DNA from: Olleya sp. YS
GTDB taxonomy: Bacteria > Bacteroidota > Bacteroidia > Flavobacteriales > Flavobacteriaceae
DNA length: 64,000 nucleotides
Assembly (NCBI RefSeq): GCF_029760915.1
Contig: NZ_CP121685.1
Span: forward strand, 62,001 to 126,000
Reading direction: 5' to 3'
Below the pieces are notes generated by a model. That model was not told where the DNA came from, did no database searches, and was given only the letters and a program-made list of their open reading frames with translations. The translations under genes and the position numbers were made by a program. Below, piece after piece: positions 18,486-27,448 of the stretch; the first letter of the stretch is position 1, and the number at the start of each line of letters is the position of its first letter.

Positions 18486-18516
18486 CAAATATAACCTTTC
18501 ATCGTGAAAAACAAAA
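18486..18516 (-). promoter_or_regulatory. Bacteroidota-type promoter of the polysaccharide operon
   Basis: On the minus strand TATATTTG (18493-18486) matches the -7 consensus TAnnTTTG exactly, and TTTTG (18516-18512) lies 18 bases upstream as the -33 element. The predicted start of transcription would leave a leader of roughly 15-20 bases before the wza ATG. I saw no comparably good promoter further down in the locus, though I did not scan every coding base. Confidence 0.7.
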
Positions 18517-18684
18517 CATTTATCGGTGTTTTTGGTTTTTAATCTAACATTTCTAGAAAATTATACTACATATTCTATTATAAAAAAAGCAAGTTCATTA
18601 AATATGTCACAAAGCGTGTAATATTTAAACTTCAAAACTTTCTACTTTTAAACTATAATAGCATCTTTGTAAAAAAATCGAATA

Positions 18685-20550
18685 TTGAATTATCTAACAG
18701 TAGAACATATAGCCAAATCTTATGGCGAGCTTACCTTATTTGAAGGCCTATCCTTTAGTGTACACAAGGATCAAAAAATTGCTTTTGTTGCCAAAAATGG
18801 TACTGGAAAAACCTCCATTTTAAATATGTTGGCTGGACTTGATGTCCCTGATACTGGGAATATAATTTACAGGAAAGACATAAAGGTTGCGTTTTTACCT
18901 CAAGAACCTATCCTTGATACAAATTTAACTGTAGAAGAAACTATCTTTAACTCAGACAACCCTATTTTAGATATTATTAAAAACTATGAGAAAGCTTTAT
19001 TAAATCCAGAAGATGAAGATGTCTATCAAAAAGCGTTTGAGCAGATGGACAGGCACAATGCATGGGATTTTGAAACCCAATACAAACAAATCTTATTTAA
19101 ACTAAAACTTGATAATTTAGAGCAGAAAGTAAGTAACTTATCTGGTGGACAAAAAAAGCGTTTAAGCTTAGCTAACGCCTTAATTAATAAACCTGATTTA
19201 TTAATATTGGATGAGCCTACCAACCACTTAGATTTAGAGATGATTGAGTGGCTAGAAGCCTTTTTTGCAAAAGAAAACATCACTTTGTTTATGGTCACAC
19301 ACGACCGTTACTTCTTAGAACGTGTGTGCAACGAAATATTAGAACTGGACCATGGACAATTATACAGTTACAAAGGAAACTATTCGTATTATCTAGAAAA
19401 GAAAGAAGATCGTATTGCTAGAGAACAAATCGAAACTGGAAAAGCCAAACAACTGTATAAAAAAGAATTAACGTGGATGCGTCGCCAACCTAAAGCGCGT
19501 ACCACAAAATCTAAATCTAGAATAGACGATTTTGCAGACATTAAGCATAAAGCGCATCAACGTAGAAAAGATCATGTGGTCGAGTTAGAGCTTAACATGG
19601 AACGTCTTGGAAGTAAAATTGTCGAGCTAGTTAAACTCTCCAAATCGTTTAAAGACAAAATAATTCTGGATAAGTTTGATTATAACTTCCAACGTGGCGA
19701 ACGTGTTGGTATTATTGGTAAAAACGGAACAGGAAAATCTACGTTCCTAAATATGCTAACCCAAACCATACCTCCTGATAGTGGTAAAATTATTATTGGC
19801 GAAACGATTAAGTTTGGATACTATACCCAAGCTGGAATTACCCCAAAACCAGATCAAAAAGTGATAGATGTAGTTAGAGATTTTGGCGATTATATTCCGT
19901 TAAAAAAAGGACGCCAAATTAGCGCACAACAACTATTAGAACGCTTTTTATTTGATCGTAAAAAGCAATATGACTTTGTTGAAAAACTTAGTGGTGGCGA
20001 GCGTAAACGCTTATATTTATGTACGGTGTTAATCCAAAATCCAAACTTTTTAATTCTGGATGAACCTACAAACGATTTAGATATTGTAACTCTAAATGTG
20101 CTTGAAGATTTCTTATTAGATTTTCCGGGTTGCCTCATTGTAGTGTCTCACGACCGTTATTTTATGGATAAGATTGTGGACCATCTATTAGTTTTTAAAG
20201 GAGAAGGCAAGGTTGAAAATTTTCCTGGAAATTATTCAGATTATCGTGCTTATGAAGACAGTAAAGCTCCGGAAAACACAGATAACACCGAAGATAAAAA
20301 AGAAAAGAAAAACTGGAAAAAAGACAGCAACATAGCGCTATCTTATAACGAGCAAAAAGAGTATAAAAATTTAGAAAGCAAAATCAAAGCACTAGAATTT
20401 GATAAAAAAGACATAGAACAACAGTTTTTAAACCCAGATTTAACACAAGATCAAATCACAGAACTGTCTAACAAAATTCAAACTATTATAGATAGTATTG
20501 AAGAAAAAGAGTTACGCTGGTTGGAGTTAGCAGAGAAGATGGAGAGTTAG
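18685..20550 (+). CDS. uup: ABC-F family ATPase, Uup type
   Basis: The 621-residue protein has two ABC domains in tandem and no membrane segment. The first Walker A (AKNGTGKTS) is at 36-44 and its signature SGGQKKR is near 155. The second Walker A (GKNGTGKST) is near 345 and SGGERKR near 435. The linker holds the basic RRQPKARTTKSKSR segment typical of ABC-F proteins. A C-terminal coiled coil from about 545 matches the Uup-type tail, which binds nucleic acid. ABC-F proteins act on ribosomes or DNA intermediates, not transport. The start is TTG at 18685, chosen because conserved sequence begins at residue 2 and no ATG is available. A weak -7-like CATCTTTG lies at 18662-18669. Confidence 0.88.
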   Translation: MNYLTVEHIAKSYGELTLFEGLSFSVHKDQKIAFVAKNGTGKTSILNMLAGLDVPDTGNIIYRKDIKVAFLPQEPILDTNLTVEETIFNSDNPILDIIKNYEKALLNPEDEDVYQKAFEQMDRHNAWDFETQYKQILFKLKLDNLEQKVSNLSGGQKKRLSLANALINKPDLLILDEPTNHLDLEMIEWLEAFFAKENITLFMVTHDRYFLERVCNEILELDHGQLYSYKGNYSYYLEKKEDRIAREQIETGKAKQLYKKELTWMRRQPKARTTKSKSRIDDFADIKHKAHQRRKDHVVELELNMERLGSKIVELVKLSKSFKDKIILDKFDYNFQRGERVGIIGKNGTGKSTFLNMLTQTIPPDSGKIIIGETIKFGYYTQAGITPKPDQKVIDVVRDFGDYIPLKKGRQISAQQLLERFLFDRKKQYDFVEKLSGGERKRLYLCTVLIQNPNFLILDEPTNDLDIVTLNVLEDFLLDFPGCLIVVSHDRYFMDKIVDHLLVFKGEGKVENFPGNYSDYRAYEDSKAPENTDNTEDKKEKKNWKKDSNIALSYNEQKEYKNLESKIKALEFDKKDIEQQFLNPDLTQDQITELSNKIQTIIDSIEEKELRWLELAEKMES

Positions 20551-20657
20551 TTTCAGTATACAGTAAGCAGTAAGCAGTAATCAAAAAATAAAACTTGGGA
20601 TTAAAAACCATACAGAGTAAAAAGGTCTAATCCTAAAATCAATTCGTAGAATTGAAC

Positions 20658-20800
20658 ATTGAAATGCAGAAATAATGAGCGAAGGAATGGAGATGCAAAG
20701 CGAAGCTTTAAGCACGTAATTCCGAAAGCGAATGGTACTTTAGTAATTTCCTCATTTCAATTTGATTTTTTGGTTCGTTTTGTATCAAGACAAAATGAAC
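20658..20800. repeat. Folded intergenic element (two nested hairpins plus a third), probable dispersed repeat
   Basis: A 16-base arm at 20658-20673 is matched in inverted orientation at 20746-20761 (14 of 16). It encloses a small hairpin AAAGC-GAA-GCTTT at 20697-20709. Immediately after comes a second stem, GTTCGTTTTGT (20773-20783) with ACAAAATGAAC (20790-20800), pairing at 10 of 11 positions. No open reading frame explains it. The shape suggests a REP/MITE-like repeat or a structured RNA. A short direct repeat, three copies of cagtaag/cagtaat, precedes it at about 20560-20580. The rest of the gap 20551-20829 shows nothing else. Confidence 0.5.
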
Positions 20801-20829
20801 AGAAAGATAGAAAAAAGAAATAGCAAAAA

Positions 20830-21609
20830 ATGAGCACTTCTCATCAAATAACATCCTACTTCAAATTTTTAAAACGCTCCACCAATCAACATGGTGTCCA
20901 CTCCCCTTTTGTATTTGACTTAGTAACTAAATGCTTTTATAATAAATCAAATCACGTTGCTTATAAAACAATTAAAGACTACATCAATCAGTTATTAAAA
21001 AGTAATCAAACCATTGATGTCAAAGATTTAGGCTCGGGAAGCCAGGTGTTTAAAACCAACTCGCGATTGGTTTCAAAAATGGCAAAGGTTGCAGGTTCTA
21101 GCTTTAAAGACGCAAAATTATTATATAGACTATCAAATTATTTTCAATTTAATTCTATTTTAGAACTAGGCACATCGCTTGGTATAGCAACACATGCGAT
21201 GCATTTAGGGAATCCTAAAGCCAAAATCACCACTGTTGAAGGCTGCCCAAATATTTCAACATTTTCGCAAAACACGTTTAATAATTTCAATTTAAATAAT
21301 ATAGATCTCTTAACAGGTGACTTTACTATTGTTATTAATCAATTAAAAACAACAACTTTCGATTTGATTTACTTTGATGGAAATCATCAAAAAGAAGCTA
21401 CTTTAAATTATTTTGAAACGTTACTACCCAATAGTCATAACAATTCTGTGTTTATTTTTGATGACATCTATTGGTCCAAAGACATGACAGACGCTTGGGA
21501 GAGTATTAAAAAACACCCTAAAGTCACAGTAACTATCGATACTTATCATTTTGGACTGGTATTTTTCAGAAAAGAACAGGCTAAAGAGCATTTTACTATT
21601 AGAATTTAG
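20830..21609 (+). CDS. Class I SAM-dependent methyltransferase
   Basis: This 259-residue protein has a clear Rossmann methyltransferase core: SILELGTSLGIATHAM at about 114-129 (motif I), ITTVEGCPN near 137-145 (motif II) and FDLIYFDGNH near 178-187 (motif IV). FIFDDIYWSKDMTDAW follows near 208. This pattern resembles O-methyltransferases of the catechol type, but the substrate is unknown. It is followed after 47 bases by the cobalamin adenosyltransferase gene. The intergenic sequence upstream is a folded repeat-like element with no clear promoter. Confidence 0.75.
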   Translation: MSTSHQITSYFKFLKRSTNQHGVHSPFVFDLVTKCFYNKSNHVAYKTIKDYINQLLKSNQTIDVKDLGSGSQVFKTNSRLVSKMAKVAGSSFKDAKLLYRLSNYFQFNSILELGTSLGIATHAMHLGNPKAKITTVEGCPNISTFSQNTFNNFNLNNIDLLTGDFTIVINQLKTTTFDLIYFDGNHQKEATLNYFETLLPNSHNNSVFIFDDIYWSKDMTDAWESIKKHPKVTVTIDTYHFGLVFFRKEQAKEHFTIRI

Positions 21610-21656
21610 CAATACTAACTTTTGCCTTTTGCCTTTTTACTATTAACTTTACGATT

Positions 21657-22229
21657 ATGAAAATTTACACAAAGACAGGAGATAAAGGAACCACTGCATT
21701 ATTTGGTGGTACACGTGTACCAAAACACCATATACGCATAGAAAGTTACGGAACAGTAGACGAGCTAAACTCGCATATAGGACTAGTTAGAGACCAAAAC
21801 ATCAACCAACATTACAAAGACATCCTTATAAACATACAGGACAAACTATTTACAGTAGGTGCTGTCTTGGCAACAGATCCTGAAAAAGCCATTTTAAAAA
21901 ACGGAAAAGAGCGTTTAAACATAGAAAAAATCACTTCCAAAGATATAGAATTACTAGAAACAGAAATGGACACCATGAATGAAGCTTTACCACCTATGAC
22001 ACATTTTGTATTACCAGGTGGTCATCAAACTGTGTCATTCTGTCACATCGCACGTACCGTTTGCAGACGTACAGAACGCTTAGCATCAGCACTTAACGAT
22101 TTAGAACCTTTTGAAGCGAATACATTAACCTATTTAAACCGTCTTTCTGACTACCTTTTTGTATTGGCACGAAAATTGTCTCATGACTTACAAGCAGACG
22201 AAGTTAAGTGGATACCAGAAAAAAAGTAA
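21657..22229 (+). CDS. Cob(I)alamin adenosyltransferase, PduO type
   Basis: The 190-residue protein starts MKIYTKTGDKGTTALFGGTRVPKHH, the ATP-binding N-terminus of PduO-type enzymes. RIESYGTVDELNSHIG and CHIARTVCRRTERL near residues 128-141 follow, where the Arg residues help bind ATP and cobalamin. It transfers the adenosyl group from ATP to cob(I)alamin to make adenosylcobalamin in the cytoplasm. Length is normal for the family. It lies upstream of a DUF2795 gene that has its own promoter, so the two are probably not strictly one unit. Confidence 0.92.
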   Translation: MKIYTKTGDKGTTALFGGTRVPKHHIRIESYGTVDELNSHIGLVRDQNINQHYKDILINIQDKLFTVGAVLATDPEKAILKNGKERLNIEKITSKDIELLETEMDTMNEALPPMTHFVLPGGHQTVSFCHIARTVCRRTERLASALNDLEPFEANTLTYLNRLSDYLFVLARKLSHDLQADEVKWIPEKK

Positions 22230-22340
22230 ACTACTTTACAAAGTGCTGTTATTAGTAACACTGCAAAACACTTTAGTATCAAGTAGTTTCAGTTTAGAAG
22301 ACGTTCTTTTTTTTAATGAAAAAAATAATTCACTTTTTAC

Positions 22341-22370
22341 TTGACTATTTAAACTAAAAATTTATTTTTG
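22341..22370 (+). promoter_or_regulatory. Strong Bacteroidota-type promoter before the DUF2795 gene
   Basis: TTG at 22341-22343 and TATTTTTG at 22363-22370 are separated by 19 bases, an ideal fit to the -33/-7 arrangement TTTG...TAnnTTTG. The start codon follows 23 bases after the -7 element. Confidence 0.7.
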
Positions 22371-22393
22371 CAAAAATTAAAACCGCATAAAAA

Positions 22394-22615
22394 ATGTATT
22401 GGACATTAGAATTAGCATCTTATTTAAGTGATGCACCTTGGCCAGCAACTAAAGATGAGCTTATTGATTACGCTATTAGAACAGGCGCACCTTTAGAAGT
22501 TGTAGAAAACTTACAGTCTATTGAAGACGAAGGTGATTCGTACGACTCCATAGAAGAAATTTGGCCAGATTATCCAACTGATGAAGATTACCTCTGGAAT
22601 GAGGACGAATATTAA
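22394..22615 (+). CDS. DUF2795 domain small acidic protein
   Basis: The 73-residue protein begins MYWTLELASYLSDAPWPATKDELIDYA and matches the DUF2795 pattern of a short helical domain. It continues with an acidic tail (EIWPDYPTDEDYLWNEDEY). The family is widespread and its function is not known. In this window it has a strong promoter of its own and a hairpin terminator right behind it, so it is a single, probably well-expressed gene placed just before secA. Confidence 0.85.
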   Translation: MYWTLELASYLSDAPWPATKDELIDYAIRTGAPLEVVENLQSIEDEGDSYDSIEEIWPDYPTDEDYLWNEDEY

Positions 22616-22633
22616 TAACCTATAAATAGTATC

Positions 22634-22661
22634 AAAAAAGTCTCAATTAGAGACTTTTTTT
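22634..22661 (+). terminator. Rho-independent terminator after the DUF2795 gene
   Basis: Stem GTCTC (22640-22644), loop AATTA, stem GAGAC (22650-22654), extended by A/T pairing and followed by a run of seven T. Confidence 0.85.
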
Positions 22662-22735
22662 GTGCTTTAAAATTTAGCCAAACGCAGCTAAAAACGTATA
22701 TTTAAACCCTATTTAAAAGGAATAAATATAAACTA

Positions 22736-22826
22736 CTGTTATTCTGAGCAAAAGAAAGAATTTCATTATATATCAAAATATATCAAACCAAAATGATAAT
22801 GCTAAGCACTGTCGAAGCATCTCATT
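22736..22826. repeat. Degenerate intergenic repeat remnant
   Basis: The segment contains attctgagcaaaagaaag and, 50 bases on, ctgtcgaagcatctcat. These pieces resemble the two halves of a widely seen intergenic repeat of the form ATTCTGAGC..GTCGAAG..ATCTC, here decayed and interrupted by AT-rich sequence. The rest of the 22662-22894 gap before secA holds no gene and no clear TAnnTTTG promoter. Confidence 0.3.
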
Positions 22827-22894
22827 ATAAAAAAACTAAAACATGAAAGACTTTATATAATAAAGGATTTCATCTTAAATAAAACACAAAACCT

Positions 22895-25800
22895 ATGAGT
22901 TTTTTAAATTCCGTACTAAAAGTGTTTGTTGGAGACAAGTCTAAACAAGACGTTAAATCCATCACACCTATAGTAGATAAAATTAAAACCTTTGAAACAG
23001 CTTTAGAAGCTTTATCACACGATCAATTACGAGCTAAAACTGCCGAGTTTAAGGCTATTATAGCAGAAGCACGTGAGCCTTACTACACAAAAATAGAAAC
23101 GCTTAAAACAGAAGCAGAAGCAACTGAAGATATTGACCAACGTGAGGATATCTATCAAGAGATTGATAAAATTAAAGAAGACGCTTACAAAGTAACTGAA
23201 GATGTATTAAACCAAATCCTTCCAGAAGCATTTGCTGTTGTTAAAGAAACTGCTAAACGTTTTAAAGACAATACAACTATTACTGTAACTGCTAACGAGT
23301 TTGACAGAAGCTTATCTGGAGACAAAGACTTTATAACCTTAGATGGCGACCAAGCTGTATGGTCTAATTCTTGGGATGCTGCTGGTAAAGCCATTACTTG
23401 GGACATGGTCCACTATGATGTTCAACTTATTGGTGGTGTTGCGATGCACCAAGGTAAAATTGCAGAGATGCAAACAGGTGAAGGTAAAACTTTAGTAGCA
23501 ACATTACCTGTCTATTTAAATGCTTTAGCTGGAAATGGTGTGCATTTAGTAACTGTAAACGATTATCTAGCAAAGCGTGATAGTGCTTGGATGGCTCCTA
23601 TCTTTAACTTTCATGGATTAAGCATCGATTGTATAGACTACCATCAACCAAATAGTGATGCACGTCGAAAAGCCTATAACGCAGATATCACCTATGGTAC
23701 TAACAACGAGTTTGGTTTTGACTACTTACGTGATAACATGGCACATGCACCAGGAGATTTGGTACAACGTCCTCACCACTACGCGATTGTTGATGAGGTC
23801 GATTCGGTATTAATTGATGATGCACGTACGCCTTTAATTATTTCTGGTCCAATCCCTAAAGGTGATGAACACGAGTTTACAGAACTAAAGCCTAAAGTAG
23901 AAAACATAGTTGCTGTACAACGCAAATATTTAACCCAAGTCTTAGTTCAAGCTAAAAAATTAATTGCTGAAGGTGATACTAAAGAAGGTGGTTTTCAACT
24001 ATTACGAGTGTACAGAGGTATCCCTAAAAATAAAGCTTTAATTAAGTTTTTAAGTGAAGAAGGTGTAAAACAAATTCTTCAAAAAACAGAAAACTTTTAC
24101 ATGCAAGACAACAATCGTGAGATGCCTAAGGTAGATGCGGAGTTGTATTATGTTATTGAAGAAAAAACTAATCAAATTGAGTTAACAGATAAAGGGGTTG
24201 AATTCCTTTCAGGAAAAGACAATCCAAACTTTTTTGTGATGCCAGAAATTGGTGTTGAAATCGCAAAAATTGAAGCTCAAGGCTTATCAAAAGAAGAAGA
24301 AGCTGACGCCAAAGAAGACTTATTTAGAGACTTTGGTGTTAAATCAGAACGAATTCATACCCTAAACCAGTTACTTAAAGCCTATGCTTTATTTGAAAAA
24401 GACACGCAATACGTAGTCATGGATAATAAAGTAATGATTGTAGATGAGCAGACTGGTCGTATTATGGATGGTCGTCGTTATAGTGACGGATTACACCAAG
24501 CAATTGAAGCTAAAGAAAATGTAAAAATTGAAGATGCAACGCAAACTTTTGCAACGGTAACGCTTCAAAATTACTTTAGAATGTACAAAAAACTGTCTGG
24601 AATGACAGGTACTGCTGTTACAGAAGCTGGCGAGTTCTGGGAAATTTACAAATTAGACGTTGTAGAGATTCCAACTAACAGACCAATTGCAAGAGATGAC
24701 AGACAAGATTTAGTTTACAAAACCAAGCGTGAAAAATACAATGCAGTTATTGATGAGGTGACTAAGTTATCGCAACAAGGTCGTCCTGTATTAATTGGTA
24801 CAACCAGTGTTGAGATTTCTGAATTGTTAGGAAAAATGCTATCCATTAGAAAAGTACCACACAACGTCTTAAACGCAAAGCAGCATAAAAAAGAGGCAGA
24901 AATAGTTGATCAAGCTGGTAAAGCTGGACAAGTTACCATTGCAACCAACATGGCTGGTCGTGGTACAGATATTAAATTATCTGATGAAGTAAAAGCTGCA
25001 GGTGGATTGGCAATTATTGGTACAGAACGTCACGATTCGCGTCGTGTAGATAGACAGTTACGTGGTCGTGCTGGTCGTCAAGGAGATCCAGGAAGCTCGC
25101 AATTTTACGTGTCGCTAGAAGATAATTTAATGCGTTTGTTTGGTTCAGATCGTATTGCTAAAATGATGGATAGAATGGGATTAAAAGAAGGTGAAGTAAT
25201 TCAGCATTCTATGATTTCTAAATCTATTGAGCGTGCTCAGAAAAAAGTAGAAGAAAACCAATTTGGTGTTCGTAAGCGATTATTAGAGTATGATGATGTC
25301 ATGAACTCACAACGTGAAGTAGTTTACAAACGTCGTTATCATGCCTTATTTGGAGAGCGTCTTCGCGTGGATTTAGCCAATATGATTTATGACACATCAG
25401 AAGGTATTGCGGAAACTAACAAGGAAGCTAATGACTTTAAGAATTTTGAATTTGAGTTGATTAGATATTTCTCTATGTCCTCACATATTTCTGAAGAAGA
25501 GTTTAATAAACTATCTGCTTTAGAGGTTGCACAAACCATTTATAAATCTGCGTTTACACATTACAAACAAAAAATGGAGCGCAATGCAGAAATTGCTTTT
25601 CCTGTTATTGAAAACGTATATCTTAATCAACGTGATAAATACAAACGTATAGTCGTACCGTTTACTGATGGTGTAAAAAACTTGCAAGTTGTTACGGATT
25701 TAGAAAAAGCATATGAAACTAAAGGAAAGCAATTAGTAACTGACTTTGAGAAAAATATCTCATTAGCTATTATTGATGACGCTTGGAAAACGCATTTACG

Positions 25801-26251
25801 TAAGATGGACGAGTTAAAGCAATCTGTGCAATTAGCAGTCCATGAGCAAAAAGATCCTTTATTAATTTATAAGTTTGAAGCTTTTGAATTGTTTAAAAGT
25901 ATGATTGACCAAGTGAATAAAGATGTGATTTCATTTTTATTTAAAGGTGAATTACCTACAGAAACTACAAATGCTATTAGTGAAGCTAGAGAAGTCCGTA
26001 AAAAGGAAAATTTACAAACCCAAAAAGATGAAATCCCTAATATGGATGAGCGCGCAGCACAAAGTAGAGCTGCAGGAAACACGCAACGTCAACAACAAGT
26101 GGTTGAAACTATTGTTAGAGACCAACCAAAAATTGGACGTAATGATAGAGTAACCATTAAACATGTGATGAGTGGTGAAAACAAAACCTTAAAATATAAA
26201 CAAGCAGAGCCTTTAATTGCTAAAGGCGAATGGGTTTTGGTTAACGAGTAA
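22895..26251 (+). CDS. secA: Protein translocase ATPase SecA
   Basis: The 1118-residue protein is a complete SecA: MQTGEGKT (Walker A) near 192-199, VDEVDSVLIDDARTPLIISG near 297-316, and TNMAGRGTDIKL near 684-695. The helical scaffold and wing domains follow. It drives Sec-dependent export with SecYEG. Compared with E. coli SecA it carries about 45 extra residues between AKRF and the DVQLIGG strand, and roughly 70 extra residues between the IISG motif and the AYALFEKD segment. The C-terminus ends without the Cys-rich zinc motif that binds SecB. These differences account for most of the extra length and fit Bacteroidota. A hairpin terminator follows. Confidence 0.97.
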   Translation: MSFLNSVLKVFVGDKSKQDVKSITPIVDKIKTFETALEALSHDQLRAKTAEFKAIIAEAREPYYTKIETLKTEAEATEDIDQREDIYQEIDKIKEDAYKVTEDVLNQILPEAFAVVKETAKRFKDNTTITVTANEFDRSLSGDKDFITLDGDQAVWSNSWDAAGKAITWDMVHYDVQLIGGVAMHQGKIAEMQTGEGKTLVATLPVYLNALAGNGVHLVTVNDYLAKRDSAWMAPIFNFHGLSIDCIDYHQPNSDARRKAYNADITYGTNNEFGFDYLRDNMAHAPGDLVQRPHHYAIVDEVDSVLIDDARTPLIISGPIPKGDEHEFTELKPKVENIVAVQRKYLTQVLVQAKKLIAEGDTKEGGFQLLRVYRGIPKNKALIKFLSEEGVKQILQKTENFYMQDNNREMPKVDAELYYVIEEKTNQIELTDKGVEFLSGKDNPNFFVMPEIGVEIAKIEAQGLSKEEEADAKEDLFRDFGVKSERIHTLNQLLKAYALFEKDTQYVVMDNKVMIVDEQTGRIMDGRRYSDGLHQAIEAKENVKIEDATQTFATVTLQNYFRMYKKLSGMTGTAVTEAGEFWEIYKLDVVEIPTNRPIARDDRQDLVYKTKREKYNAVIDEVTKLSQQGRPVLIGTTSVEISELLGKMLSIRKVPHNVLNAKQHKKEAEIVDQAGKAGQVTIATNMAGRGTDIKLSDEVKAAGGLAIIGTERHDSRRVDRQLRGRAGRQGDPGSSQFYVSLEDNLMRLFGSDRIAKMMDRMGLKEGEVIQHSMISKSIERAQKKVEENQFGVRKRLLEYDDVMNSQREVVYKRRYHALFGERLRVDLANMIYDTSEGIAETNKEANDFKNFEFELIRYFSMSSHISEEEFNKLSALEVAQTIYKSAFTHYKQKMERNAEIAFPVIENVYLNQRDKYKRIVVPFTDGVKNLQVVTDLEKAYETKGKQLVTDFEKNISLAIIDDAWKTHLRKMDELKQSVQLAVHEQKDPLLIYKFEAFELFKSMIDQVNKDVISFLFKGELPTETTNAISEAREVRKKENLQTQKDEIPNMDERAAQSRAAGNTQRQQQVVETIVRDQPKIGRNDRVTIKHVMSGENKTLKYKQAEPLIAKGEWVLVNE

Positions 26252-26275
26252 CCGCTTACACACATTAATTAATAC

Positions 26276-26308
26276 AAATCCTAAAGTACAATACTTTAGG
26301 ATTTTTTT
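26276..26308 (+). terminator. Rho-independent terminator after secA
   Basis: Stem ATCCTAAAGTA (26278-26288), loop CAA, stem TACTTTAGGAT (26292-26302), then a T-run. Confidence 0.88.
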
Positions 26309-26358
26309 GTAAATTGAAATACTAACTAACTCAGTATTGAGTATTAATTCTTTATATT

Positions 26359-26775
26359 ATGCTTAAAAATATACTAGCAACTATTGTCGGCTTAGTGATT
26401 GCATCAGGAGTCGTCTATCTATTTGAGTCACTAATTGGACATCATTTTTTTCCGTTACCAAAAGGTATAGACCCAATGAATATGGAATCCATAAAAGCAA
26501 ATATGCATTTAATACCAACAGGAGCCAAAGTATTTGTGGTTATTGGTCATTTTGCTGGGATTATATGTGGGATGTGGATAGCAGGAATAATATCTAAAAC
26601 AAGTATGATTCCAGCTTACATAGTAGGAGGTGTTATGCTTGCTGCTACTGCCTTTAATATTATTATGCTTCCAAAAGAATTATGGTTTAGTTTGGCAGAT
26701 GGTTTATTTGCAATTGCAGCTTTTTTCTTTGGAAAATCTTTAGCCAATAGATATGTTTATGGAAAGTTAATTTAG
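26359..26775 (+). CDS. Small four-helix membrane protein, function unknown
   Basis: The 138-residue protein shows four hydrophobic segments, at about 4-24, 57-80, 86-104 and 110-128. Between the first two lies a polar loop with HHFFPLPKGIDPMNMESIKA. No known enzyme motif is visible. The pattern is typical of conserved small membrane proteins of Bacteroidota. It is followed after 11 bases by the DUF1801 gene on the same strand, so they are probably co-transcribed after the secA terminator. Confidence 0.7.
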   Translation: MLKNILATIVGLVIASGVVYLFESLIGHHFFPLPKGIDPMNMESIKANMHLIPTGAKVFVVIGHFAGIICGMWIAGIISKTSMIPAYIVGGVMLAATAFNIIMLPKELWFSLADGLFAIAAFFFGKSLANRYVYGKLI

Positions 26776-26786
26776 GATTTAATACT

Positions 26787-27389
26787 ATGAAAAAAGTTTA
26801 TTCAGTAGAAGAATATATAGAAAATAATGCGCACTTTAAAGATGCTTTAGAAACTTTACGAGAACTACTTCTATCCACTAATTTAGAAGAATCCATTAAA
26901 TGGAGCGCACCAGTATATAGTTACCAAGGTAAAAATGTTGTAGGATTAGGTGCTTTTAAAAATCATTTTTGTTTGTGGTTTTTTAATGGTGTGTTTTTAA
27001 AAGATGAACAAAATTTGTTGTACAATGCACAAGAAGGTAAAACCAAAGCCTTACGTCAATTAAGATTTACAGCTATTGACGACATAAACAAACCTATTGT
27101 TTTGGCTTACATAAAAGAGGCAATAGACAATCAAAAATTAGGTAAAGAATTAAAACCTGTAAGAGCAACAAAAAAAGATGTCGTTATTCCTACAGAGTTA
27201 AAGGATGAATTAAAAAACAATACTGAATTAAACGCTGCATTTAAAGCACTGTCACCTTCTCACCAAAGAGAGTATTGCAATTATATAGCAGAAGCAAAAC
27301 GAGATGCCACAAAAGTCTCTAGGCTAGAAAAAATCAAACCTATGATTATTGAATCCAAAGGTTTGCACGACAAGTACAAAAACTGTTAA
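26787..27389 (+). CDS. DUF1801/YdeI family protein
   Basis: The 200-residue protein has a DUF1801-like N-terminal domain (ESIKWSAPVYSYQGKNVVGL at about 35-54, HFCLWFFNG after it). The C-terminal YdeI/OmdA-type helical segment has FKALSPSHQREYCNYIAEAK near 150-170 and ATKVSRLEK. Proteins of this kind are small, soluble and of unclear role; no catalytic residue can be named. A bidirectional hairpin terminator lies directly behind it. Confidence 0.8.
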   Translation: MKKVYSVEEYIENNAHFKDALETLRELLLSTNLEESIKWSAPVYSYQGKNVVGLGAFKNHFCLWFFNGVFLKDEQNLLYNAQEGKTKALRQLRFTAIDDINKPIVLAYIKEAIDNQKLGKELKPVRATKKDVVIPTELKDELKNNTELNAAFKALSPSHQREYCNYIAEAKRDATKVSRLEKIKPMIIESKGLHDKYKNC

Positions 27390-27392
27390 ACT

Positions 27393-27427
27393 AAAAAAGC
27401 GGTTATAAATTAATATAACCGCTTTTA
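27393..27427. terminator. Bidirectional terminator between convergent genes
   Basis: Stem AAAAGCGGTTATA (27395-27407) pairs perfectly with TATAACCGCTTTT (27414-27426). A-rich and T-rich flanks on both sides allow it to serve the plus-strand DUF1801 unit and the minus-strand T9SS gene. Confidence 0.85.
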
Positions 27428-27448
27428 GTATTAATAGCTTACATAAAA

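Noticed and set aside
22159-22344. Open frame overlapping the end of the adenosyltransferase
   Set aside because: It is out of frame with a recognised gene and lacks homology-like composition.
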